A stretch of 64,000 nt of DNA. Origin: Eggerthella sinensis. GTDB lineage: Bacteria > Actinomycetota > Coriobacteriia > Coriobacteriales > Eggerthellaceae. Below the pieces are notes generated by a model. The model made no database searches, was not told where the DNA came from, and was given only the letters and a program-made list of their open reading frames with translations. The translations under genes and the position numbers were made by a program. Positions 57,588-64,000 of the stretch are shown piece by piece (the first letter of the stretch is position 1; each line of letters opens with the position of its first letter). The stretch is from NCBI RefSeq assembly GCF_003339815.1, contig NZ_PPTT01000019.1, positions 1 through 64,000 of the forward strand, given 5' to 3'.

Positions 57588-58907
57588 TTATTGCTCGAAG
57601 AACCACGCGGGGTCGTACCAAACGCCCATCGACCTCATGCGCTCCTTGATGCGCTGCGGCTGCACGCCGCATGCGCGCCACGATCCCGCCACCCCTCCGT
57701 AGGCATCGAGGCCCTCGGCCTCGAACAGGAAGAGCTCGGCGCGCGGGATGACCGCGCTTCCCTCGGGCAGCGGGTCAATGGCCACGATGCTCGTCACCCT
57801 GCGACTGCCGTCCCGCAAGCGCTCTACATGCACGACGAGGCCTCCCTGCAGCGACTCGGCGATCTGCTGCACGATCACCTCGCGGCTGAGATCGCCGTCG
57901 GCATAGCCCACCATCGTGCGCAGACGGCTGATGGCATTGCCTGGATCGTTCGCGTGCACCGTGGTCATCGATCCGGGATGATCGGTCTGCATGGCCTGCA
58001 GCATGTCGTAGGCCTCGGCTCCGCGACACTCGCCGACGATGATGCGGTCGGGACGGCGGCGCAATGAGAGCGCCACGAGCTCGCGCATGCCGACCGCGCC
58101 TTCTCCTTCCGTATTGGCCTCGCGCGTTTGCATGCGTTCGACATGGGGCGTTTGCAGCCGCAGCTCGGGCGTGTCCTCGATGGTGATCACGCGCTCTTCG
58201 GGCGGGATGAAGCCCGACAGCGCCCCGAGCAGCGTGGTTTTGCCCGAGCCCGTTCCTCCCGAGATCACCACGGGGCAGCGCGCCTGCACCGCCGAGCGCA
58301 AGAACTCGGACATCGTTTCGGTGAGCATGCCGGCCCGCAGCAGGTCGTTCATACCCAGCATGTCCGCCGAGAAGGTGCGCACGTTGAGCGCGGGGCCGTC
58401 GGGAGCGATGGGCGGCACGACGTAGGTGGCGCGCGCCCTGCCGCCGGGCAGCATCGCGCAGCCCATGGCATGCGCTTCGTCGCACCGCTTGCCCGCCTGC
58501 TCGGCTATCTTGTTGATGACGCGACGCACGTGGTCGGCATCGTCGAACACGATATCGGGACGGTATTCGATGCGTCCGGCGCGCTCCACGTACACGATGG
58601 GCTCCCGGAAGGGCAGCGCCGGATCGCGCGGGTCGACGCCGCCCCCGTTGACCATGATCTCCGTGACGGAATCGTCCTCGAGCAGCTGCTGCAGCGGGCC
58701 GTAATGAAGGAAGTCGTCGATCATCGCGCGCGACAGCGCTTCGGCTTCGAAGGGGTCGAGGGAAACGCCCGACTCGTGCGCGATCTCCTCCACCAAACGG
58801 CGAATGAGGCCCTCAACGGCCGTCGGACTCGACGCCCCGCCCCGCAGCCGCACCGACGCTTCGTCGCGCACGGCCCGCTTGAGCGCGCGCTCAGTCGACC
58901 TGTCCAT
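57588..58907 (-). CDS. cpaF: Tad pilus assembly ATPase CpaF/TadA
   Basis: Hexameric secretion ATPase powering pilus extension and possibly retraction. I start at MDRSTERALKRAVRDEASVR, overlapping the cpaB-like stop by 17 nt. Walker A is GGTGSGKTT. The Asp box is ITIEDTPELRL, and Walker B lies in RRRPDRIIVGECRGAEAYDM. The His box is MTTVHANDPGNAISRL. The N-terminal domain includes DDSVTEIMVNGGG. At 439 residues it has normal length. Confidence 0.95.
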   Translation of the reverse strand: MDRSTERALKRAVRDEASVRLRGGASSPTAVEGLIRRLVEEIAHESGVSLDPFEAEALSRAMIDDFLHYGPLQQLLEDDSVTEIMVNGGGVDPRDPALPFREPIVYVERAGRIEYRPDIVFDDADHVRRVINKIAEQAGKRCDEAHAMGCAMLPGGRARATYVVPPIAPDGPALNVRTFSADMLGMNDLLRAGMLTETMSEFLRSAVQARCPVVISGGTGSGKTTLLGALSGFIPPEERVITIEDTPELRLQTPHVERMQTREANTEGEGAVGMRELVALSLRRRPDRIIVGECRGAEAYDMLQAMQTDHPGSMTTVHANDPGNAISRLRTMVGYADGDLSREVIVQQIAESLQGGLVVHVERLRDGSRRVTSIVAIDPLPEGSAVIPRAELFLFEAEGLDAYGGVAGSWRACGVQPQRIKERMRSMGVWYDPAWFFEQ

Positions 58908-59793
58908 CGGGCTCCCCTTCGTCGAGCGCGTCCGTTGCCGCAACAAGCACCAAGCTCACCCGACCCGCGTACTGCGCTTCGCGAACAGCGTCGGCCTCCT
59001 CCGGCAGCACTTCCACCGTCACGGACGCCGAAGCGCTCTGCGCCCCGGATACGTCGTCCCCCACCGCAAGCACGCGGGCACGGGCGCAGACGGTTTCGAG
59101 AAACGCCTCCCCCGACGAGGAGCCTTCGGCCGAAACGATGCGCACGGTATCGTACGGACGAACGCGCCCGGCAAGCCCCGTCTCCACATCGACGGCCAAT
59201 GTCACCGCCTCCTTGCCGGCGGCAAGCGCCGATGACAGGCGGTCGGCGCCGTCCATCCCGGCAACGAACGCCGCGGCGATCTGCGTTCCCGCGGGAATGT
59301 CGACCAGCGCACGGCCGCCCGCAGGCGCTCCGTCGGCCGTCAACGCCTCGGCACCGAGCGCACCCGCCGAGCGATAGGACGCAGGCACGTCCTGCGTCTC
59401 GACGAGCGCCGATGACAGCGCATCGCCCGCATGGATGTCCGCCGTCGCCACCAACGTGGGAACGGCGCCTACGGTGGCGTGCTCCACGTCCGCGCGCGCG
59501 ACCGCAGACGACCACGCTCCGTATGCCAGCGACGTCACCGCCAGGGCAACCGACACCGCCGCGACGGTTGCAAGCCGTTTGACCCGGCGCATGCCGTTTT
59601 CGCGCGGGGGCGCGGCCGTGCGCGGGGCCGCTGCCGTGCGAGGCGGCGTGTTCGGCGCCGCACGCTCCTCGCGCCTGATCGGCGGATGCTCCCGCTTTCC
59701 CGCCGAAGCGGCTCCCTCGTCCTGGCGGGATGCGCGGGCAGCGAACCCGCCGCCCCACGCCGCTCTTTCCCCGCCGTTGCCAGCCATCACCAT
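58891..59793 (-). CDS. cpaB: CpaB/RcpC-type SAF-domain pilus protein
   Basis: A 300-residue Tad accessory protein. I start at MVMAGNGGERAAWGGGFAAR after GAGAGGATACGGCT. A 65-residue Pro/Arg/Ala-rich cytoplasmic stretch and one membrane helix (about 72-92) lead to a SAF domain (ADIHAGDALSSALVETQDVP). A CpaB-type C-terminal region follows (VETGLAGRVRPYDTVRIVSA). In other Tad systems it works with the outer secretin; no secretin gene is present here, consistent with a single-membrane cell. It overlaps cpaF by 17 nt. Confidence 0.83.
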   Translation of the reverse strand: MVMAGNGGERAAWGGGFAARASRQDEGAASAGKREHPPIRREERAAPNTPPRTAAAPRTAAPPRENGMRRVKRLATVAAVSVALAVTSLAYGAWSSAVARADVEHATVGAVPTLVATADIHAGDALSSALVETQDVPASYRSAGALGAEALTADGAPAGGRALVDIPAGTQIAAAFVAGMDGADRLSSALAAGKEAVTLAVDVETGLAGRVRPYDTVRIVSAEGSSSGEAFLETVCARARVLAVGDDVSGAQSASASVTVEVLPEEADAVREAQYAGRVSLVLVAATDALDEGEPDGQVD

Positions 59794-59812
59794 AGCCGTA
59801 TCCTCTCTCGTA

Positions 59813-60418
59813 TCATTGCGTCGCTTCGGGCATCGCGGCCCTTGTCGCTTCCACCAGCTCGTCGGGAAAATCCCCGAGCGTCGCGAGCGCGGTGTAGGCA
59901 CCGTTCGCCTCGCCCGCCCCCGGCGCAAAGTCGTAGCGACCGCAGCGCCGCGTTGAGGGGCGCCACACCGCTTCGCCGGCGTAGGGCATGGCCGTCATCA
60001 CGCGGTACGACGCCACCGGCAATCTCTCGATGCCGTACCCGCGCGCGAATACCGTGGACGACTGCTCGCTCACCTGCATGCCAATCGTCCAATGCCGCTC
60101 CGTCTTCGACGAATTCGCTGCGGGCACTTCGTAGAACCATATGGACACGCTTCCGTCGAATCCCTGATCGCGTAGCGCCCGCACCGCGCAAGCCGCCACC
60201 ATCGCACCCGGGTCCTCGGCGTTTTTCGCCACGAGCGCGAACGAGGCGTCCATGCATGCGGCACGAGCCGCATCGAGCGCGTTCTCCTGCCGGGCCTTCG
60301 CCGCATAGGCGATGCCCTGATCAACCGCGAACGCCACGACCGCGATGAGCACGAGCGCCGAAACCACCACGAGCGGAAGCACGGTGCCGCGCTCGTCGCG
60401 CCGAGCCGGCCACCTCAC
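59813..60418 (-). CDS. TadG/TadE-like pseudopilin
   Basis: A 201-residue protein with a short basic N-terminus and a pilin-like hydrophobic helix at residues 12-33 (TVLPLVVVSALVLIAVVAFA), preceded by ERG as in pseudopilins of this operon. The following region (AYAAKARQENALDAARAACM) is the amphipathic extension of TadE/TadG proteins. The C-terminal globular part is not recognisable. It overlaps the upstream TadE-like gene by 4 nt. Confidence 0.75.
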   Translation of the reverse strand: MRWPARRDERGTVLPLVVVSALVLIAVVAFAVDQGIAYAAKARQENALDAARAACMDASFALVAKNAEDPGAMVAACAVRALRDQGFDGSVSIWFYEVPAANSSKTERHWTIGMQVSEQSSTVFARGYGIERLPVASYRVMTAMPYAGEAVWRPSTRRCGRYDFAPGAGEANGAYTALATLGDFPDELVEATRAAMPEATQ

Positions 60419-60894
60419 GACGAGCCCCGTTCGATCTCGATGGTCCGGCCATCGACGAGCGAGCAGCGCACATGGCGCTCGAGCACCTTCCCCGTCAGGC
60501 CGGGCAGATCGGCGATGGCGTGCAACCGGTACCGCACGTCGTACGAGGCGATGGCCACGAGCGCCTCCTGCTCGAGAACGCTTCCGTCCTCCACGTCCTG
60601 CCGCTGCGTCCTTTTCTCGTACGCCCAGGTAACGCCGCCGACGCTCAGCCGATCAGGATCAAGCTGCGTCGACGCGCCCAAGATGCCGTCCTTGACGAAC
60701 CGTTCCTTGTCGGCGGCTCGCTGAAACCCCACGACGTCGAGCTGACGGCACGCGCGGGTGATCTCGGAAGACACCTGGCTTGTCGCAAGCATCATGCCCG
60801 CCAGCTGCATGATGGAGAACAGCATGGCGAGCAAGAGCGGCAGCACCACGACGAACTGCACGATCTCGCTTCCCCGCTCCGAACGACTCACCAT
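60415..60894 (-). CDS. TadE-like minor pilin
   Basis: A 159-residue TadE-family protein. The prepilin-like N-terminus is MVSRSERGSEIVQFVVVLPL, with the membrane helix at 10-35. TadE pseudopilins are processed by the prepilin peptidase and help initiate pilus assembly. The SEIVQ motif at the presumed processing site is the same as in the major pilin gene two ORFs upstream. It overlaps both neighbouring genes. Confidence 0.85.
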   Translation of the reverse strand: MVSRSERGSEIVQFVVVLPLLLAMLFSIMQLAGMMLATSQVSSEITRACRQLDVVGFQRAADKERFVKDGILGASTQLDPDRLSVGGVTWAYEKRTQRQDVEDGSVLEQEALVAIASYDVRYRLHAIADLPGLTGKVLERHVRCSLVDGRTIEIERGSS

Positions 60895-61403
60895 GAACCC
60901 CCTTCCACCGTCGCATCCGCCTCGCCGCTCGCCTGCGCCCGATACACGAACCGGCCAGCCCCCTCTCCCGCCGCACCCGAAAGCGCATCGCCCAACGGTG
61001 TGAGGTAGGCGCCCTCGAGCTCGACCGACACCTCCACCGCCCGCGTACGCGTGTGCGAAACCCGTTCGTCGTACCGCCCCGCAGCCTCGTCGTAGAACCG
61101 GTGCGCGTATGCGCGATCCTCGAGCTCCCCGTACTGCACCGCTATGCGAAGCCGCAGACCATCGCGGTCGAGTGCGGGCGATGCCTCGAACGCCGCTTGA
61201 CGCATCTGAGACTCCGAGGCGCTTTGTCCCGCCTGCTCCGAAACCGTGCGGCAGACGGCGTGGGCCGCGTCGTTCAGCGCCATGGACAAGAACACCGTGC
61301 GCCCCAGGTCGATCACCGCGAAGAGAAACAGGAGCAGCAGCGGCAGGGCGATGACGAACACCACCACGCTGCCGCCCCTGTCCGACGAAGCCCTACGCCG
61401 CAC
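60888..61403 (-). CDS. Second TadE-like minor pilin, GTG start
   Basis: A TadE-type protein of about 171 residues. I start at the GTG giving VRRRASSDRGGSVVVFVIAL, which overlaps the end of the pilin gene by 11 nt; the long upstream extension of this frame is antisense to nothing and has no pilin features. The hydrophobic helix VVVFVIALPLLLLFLFAVID matches the TadE consensus and is followed by a typical VFLSMALNDAAHAVCRTVSE segment. The ribosome-binding site is weak, so coupling to the pilin gene is likely. Exact start uncertain. Confidence 0.75.
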   Translation of the reverse strand: MRRRASSDRGGSVVVFVIALPLLLLFLFAVIDLGRTVFLSMALNDAAHAVCRTVSEQAGQSASESQMRQAAFEASPALDRDGLRLRIAVQYGELEDRAYAHRFYDEAAGRYDERVSHTRTRAVEVSVELEGAYLTPLGDALSGAAGEGAGRFVYRAQASGEADATVEGGSW

Positions 61404-61686
61404 CGGACGTGATCTTCGAGAACATGTCGGTGACCGACGTCCCCGCCTTCGTGATAGCCGTCTGGATGTTGCCCTGCAATAGGAGCAACGCCGCCCCCAA
61501 TCCCACCGCGAACCCCAGCACGATGACCGTCTGCACGATCTCGGAGCCGCCGTCCTCCTCTCCCACCAAAGCGAGCGTTTTGAGCTTGCTCTGCTTCGGG
61601 GCGGCGTCGTCGAGCGCTGCACGGTTCAGAGCCGAATCCTTCGGAGCTGCATCCATCAGAACCGTCCCGCAATCCTTCGTTTTCAT
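61393..61686 (-). CDS. flp: Flp-type major pilin with long leader
   Basis: A 97-residue prepilin. The leader before the hydrophobic helix is unusually long (about 47 residues, hydrophilic, Lys/Asp/Ala-rich), whereas most Flp prepilins have 10-20. The presumed processing site is EEDGG-SEIVQTVIVLGF, followed by the helix and a short ITKAGTSVTDMFSKITSGAA tail. The mature pilin would be about 50 residues, normal for Flp. The start follows AAGGAGAAGATCG. The gene is followed directly by TadE-like genes. Confidence 0.83.
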   Translation of the reverse strand: MKTKDCGTVLMDAAPKDSALNRAALDDAAPKQSKLKTLALVGEEDGGSEIVQTVIVLGFAVGLGAALLLLQGNIQTAITKAGTSVTDMFSKITSGAA

Positions 61687-61712
61687 CGATCTTCTCCTTC
61701 TTGTCGTTGGTA

Positions 61713-62609
61713 TCACTGTGCGTACATGCACGCCCCCGCCCCGAAGAGCAGCCATAACGCCAGGAACGGCGCCATGGGTATGCCGCTTTTGAACGACAGC
61801 CTTCTCATGGCGATGCCCCCGAGCGAGAACACCGCCGCGCTTGCGTAGCAGGCGGCAATGCCGAGCGGCGTCGCGAACCCGCTCGCCAGCGACAAGGCTG
61901 CCATGCAGCGTACGTCGCCGTAGCCGACGGGCGCGTTTCCCGTGCGCCCGAACAGGCCGTTCACCGCCCAGCAGCCCGCCACCACGACCGCGGCGAACGC
62001 GCCGCCCGCCAGCGCCCCCTCGGCCCCGACCAGGGACCCTTGAAACACCACGCCTGCCAGGGCGAGCACCGCGCACGTCTCGAGCGGCACCATGCGAGCT
62101 CGCAGATCGCACACGACAGCCACCGTCATGGCGGTTGTCGCCACGGCCAACGCCGCGCCCGGCAGCCAGGAGCCCGTCACGAATGCAAGCGCCCCGCCCG
62201 CGGCGCAGCCGATCGCGCACAGCGCGCGCTGCCACGGCTTCGCCCGGAACGAGCATCGGTCGCGCTGCTCAGCCTCCGTGCGCTGCGCCGCCTCGGCATC
62301 CACCGCGCAGCCAGCTTCGACCAGGGCGCGAACGCGCTCTCGCGGGAGGGTTCCGGCCCGTGCGGCGCCCATCGCCTGCGCGCGCCAGAGCCCCAGAGAA
62401 CCCTCCGATCCCGGTGCACGCGACGACGGCTCCCTCTGCGGATGGGCGCGCTTGAACTCCCGATAGCAGGCGAGCGACTCCCACCACCACGTATGCGACC
62501 GCCGATAGGCACGTTTCGAAACCGCGTCGGCCAACCAGGGCACAAGGAACCAGCCCGCAAGCGCACTCGCGAATCCGCAGGCCAAAGCGCCTGCTGCCGA
62601 CGACATCAT
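61713..62609 (-). CDS. Prepilin peptidase (A24A/TadV-CpaA type)
   Basis: A 298-residue membrane aspartyl protease that would cleave the Flp and TadE-like prepilins. The two catalytic aspartates are in VVCDLRARMVPLETC and VGYGDVRCMAALSLASG (GxGD-type). There are about seven membrane helices, with a hydrophilic cytoplasmic domain at about 45-125 that lacks the CxxC pairs of long type IV prepilin peptidases and may be lineage-specific. The start shares one base with the stop of the upstream zinc-ribbon gene. Confidence 0.88.
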   Translation of the reverse strand: MMSSAAGALACGFASALAGWFLVPWLADAVSKRAYRRSHTWWWESLACYREFKRAHPQREPSSRAPGSEGSLGLWRAQAMGAARAGTLPRERVRALVEAGCAVDAEAAQRTEAEQRDRCSFRAKPWQRALCAIGCAAGGALAFVTGSWLPGAALAVATTAMTVAVVCDLRARMVPLETCAVLALAGVVFQGSLVGAEGALAGGAFAAVVVAGCWAVNGLFGRTGNAPVGYGDVRCMAALSLASGFATPLGIAACYASAAVFSLGGIAMRRLSFKSGIPMAPFLALWLLFGAGACMYAQ

Positions 62610-63007
62610 CAGGAACGCTCCGGCATCGCAGCGCGCGGCGCAGGAGCATCGCGCGCATGCGTGCCGCGGGCGGCAACCGCCCGGCGGCGCTCATCGGCCC
62701 CGCACGGCGCTTCCGGGCGGAACCGCACGACGAACCCCGCACGGCCGTCCGCATCGACCACCGACTCGTAGCCGGGAAGCTCGAAGCGCACGACCCATCC
62801 CGCATCGCCGGACGGCGCGGAAGCACAAGGGGAAGCGACGGGGACGGCAGGCCCCGGTGATACCGCGGGGGTGGCGGGTCCCGGCGGCGCCACGGGGGCA
62901 ACGGGTCCCGGCGCCCCCATGTCAGCCCCCTCGTACCGATGCAGGCAGCCGTAGCACACCTCCGCATCGTCGAATGCTCGCGCGCCGCAGATGGGACACG
63001 TTTTCAT
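62609..63007 (-). CDS. Zinc-ribbon protein with Pro/Ala/Gly linker
   Basis: A 132-residue protein. I start at MKTCPICGARAFDDAEVCYG, after AAGGAGAACGTCT and overlapping the DUF192 gene stop by 4 nt. CPIC and CYGC form a zinc ribbon (residues 4-21). A repetitive Pro/Gly/Ala-Val linker (GPVAPVAPPGPATPAVSPGP) follows. Then comes a short domain (WVVRFELPGYESVVDADGRA) that could be a beta-rich FHA fragment or similar, and a basic tail. The function within the Tad operon is unknown. Confidence 0.65.
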   Translation of the reverse strand: MKTCPICGARAFDDAEVCYGCLHRYEGADMGAPGPVAPVAPPGPATPAVSPGPAVPVASPCASAPSGDAGWVVRFELPGYESVVDADGRAGFVVRFRPEAPCGADERRRAVAARGTHARDAPAPRAAMPERS

Positions 63008-63330
63008 AGACGTTCTCCTTCCAGACAAACCACTCCGATACGATCACCTGCCGAAAACCACGGCGTCGAACACGAAGAGAAGCGCTCGACCACCGCCGCC
63101 GCGCCCTTGTTGCGCAGCCTCCGGAACGGACCCACGTCGCGATGCGCCTCGAGCACGCGCCCCTGCGCATCCACGAACGCGATATCCAGGCGATGGCGCA
63201 TGCCCGCCGTATGCACGTCGCAGCACGGCGCAAGCAGCAGCGCCTCGGCATGCTCGCGCGACAGGAGCAGCCCCTTCGTTTTACGCGCGGCGCGCGTTGC
63301 GAGCCTGAGCGGCTGCCCCGCAGCCGTCAT
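63004..63330 (-). CDS. DUF192 family protein
   Basis: A 108-residue DUF192 protein. I start at MTAAGQPLRLATRAARKTKG, overlapping the previous gene's stop in an ATGA. Conserved segments are KGLLLSREHAEALLLAPCCD and TAGMRHRLDIAFVDAQGRVL, with the family's near-C-terminal GDRIGV. DUF192 genes recur within Tad operons of Actinobacteria but have no established role. No signal peptide is seen, though family members are often exported. Confidence 0.85.
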   Translation of the reverse strand: MTAAGQPLRLATRAARKTKGLLLSREHAEALLLAPCCDVHTAGMRHRLDIAFVDAQGRVLEAHRDVGPFRRLRNKGAAAVVERFSSCSTPWFSAGDRIGVVCLEGERL

Positions 63331-63779
63331 GCCGCCGCCGTCGCATAGCGCACCACCACGCTCGTCCACGTGCCCACGCGCACGCACGCGACGAACGCCC
63401 ACCGATACGTCCCGCTGTTCTTCACGAACGATTTCCATCCCTCATTCCCACTTTCCACACCGAGCCATCCCTTCGCCTGCAACTCCTGTTCAAGCGACGA
63501 AAACGTTTTCTCCGCCGCGCCCGAGCAGGAGAAGCCGACGAGCCCCAACCGCTCTTCCACACGCACGTCCTCACGTCCATCGAGACGCAGCACTTCGTCC
63601 TCGAACCCCCGCGGCGGATCGCCCGTGCGCGCTTCGACGAATTCGCCTCCCACTTCGCGCACCACGCTGGGGCGGTCCGCCGAAGCGACCGCAAGCGCCC
63701 CCGACAGCCCCACGACGAGAACCGCGACGAACATCACGGCCCGGCGGCGACGCGTCGCGAGCGGGGCACGCCGCCTCAT
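63327..63779 (-). CDS. Exported protein of unknown function in the Tad operon
   Basis: A 150-residue protein with a basic N-terminus and one hydrophobic segment (residues 14-34, AVMFVAVLVVGLSGALAVAS), either a signal peptide or an anchor. The remaining domain (LVGFSCSGAAEKTFSSLEQE; GTYRWAFVACVRVGTWTSVV) is small and Cys-containing. No family is recognised. It overlaps both neighbours (ATGA at each side), so it is an integral member of the operon. Confidence 0.65.
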   Translation of the reverse strand: MRRRAPLATRRRRAVMFVAVLVVGLSGALAVASADRPSVVREVGGEFVEARTGDPPRGFEDEVLRLDGREDVRVEERLGLVGFSCSGAAEKTFSSLEQELQAKGWLGVESGNEGWKSFVKNSGTYRWAFVACVRVGTWTSVVVRYATAAA

Positions 63780-64000
63780 AGCAGCACGCCCGGTTTGTAG
63801 CAGTCGAGCGTCATCGTCGCCGCATGCGTTAACGGCGGCAGCGCTATCCCGAACACCGACGAGCGCAAACCCAAGCCGAACAGCGTGGGCGCGTACTCCA
63901 ACGTGGCAGAGAAGCGCAGGTGACCAGCCGTTGCTCCCTCCACCGTCACGCGCGCTGTTTCGTTCGCGGCATCGAACCGCTCGGTCAGCGTCGCTTGCAC
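63776..64000 (-). CDS. Partial gene at the right edge (3' end only)
   Basis: The last 74 or more codons of a gene that continues beyond the window. The visible part (LRFSATLEYAPTLFGLGLRS, ending TMTLDCYKPGVLL) looks beta-rich, but no domain is identifiable. It overlaps the next gene by 4 nt, so the operon extends to the right. Confidence 0.6.
   Translation of the reverse strand: MQATLTERFDAANETARVTVEGATAGHLRFSATLEYAPTLFGLGLRSSVFGIALPPLTHAATMTLDCYKPGVLL

Overview
The window is high-GC bacterial DNA with the gene repertoire of an anaerobic gut Coriobacteriia, most probably Eggerthella or a close relative in the Eggerthellaceae. That assignment is an inference. It rests on multi-membrane LuxR regulators placed head-to-head with Tat-exported flavin or molybdenum reductases, on a Tad pilus operon, and on overall gene style. 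No rRNA sequence is present to confirm it.

Layout. The left edge (1-443) looks like an rRNA-operon leader: a strong promoter fires leftward out of the window. An ECF sigma/anti-sigma pair with a secreted acidic-repeat protein follows, then tyrS, a U32 peptidase and a class A penicillin-binding protein (to 8.5 kb). From 8.6 to 11.9 kb lie a TetR regulator, a Tat-exported ferredoxin-like protein and hypA/hypB. From 11.9 to 19.1 kb two flavoprotein reductases each pair with a divergent membrane LuxR regulator. leuCDB occupies 19.1-22.0 kb, followed by a Pro/Gln-rich membrane protein, a peptidoglycan-binding protein and a polyprenyl synthase. A third LuxR/flavoprotein pair spans 25.1-28.4 kb. A tRNA-Leu with a duplicated 3' end and a hairpin array follows, then a Ppx/GppA phosphatase and an FtsB/DivIC-like protein.

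The iron/metal island (31.0-37.4 kb) holds a frameshifted DtxR-type regulator, a FeoB-associated Cys-rich protein, feoB, two feoA genes and a CopB-type P-type ATPase. It carries three perfect 16-bp parS sites, so this is probably a chromosomal centromere region near the replication origin. A shared AGTTAG-N7-TAAC element lies upstream of dtxR, feoB and the second feoA. Next come thrC, a ModE-like regulator and a four-gene molybdopterin oxidoreductase operon (40.1-45.6 kb) with a divergent LuxR regulator. A sensor kinase/response regulator pair faces a three-gene ABC-2 exporter (47.6-52.9 kb).

The right end (52.9-64.0 kb) is one tightly overlapping leftward operon for Tad/Flp pilus biogenesis: pilin, prepilin peptidase, three TadE/G-like pseudopilins, CpaB, CpaF, TadB and TadC. 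Its distal end encodes an InlB-repeat surface protein and a HicB-like gene that continues the adhesin frame after one stop codon. The operon extends past the right edge.

How it works together. The dominant theme is respiration with exported reductases, each apparently wired to its own membrane LuxR sensor-regulator. Supporting functions are cofactor and metal handling (molybdenum chaperone and regulator, nickel insertion, Fe(II) and Cu transport) and surface attachment (Tad pilus plus adhesin).
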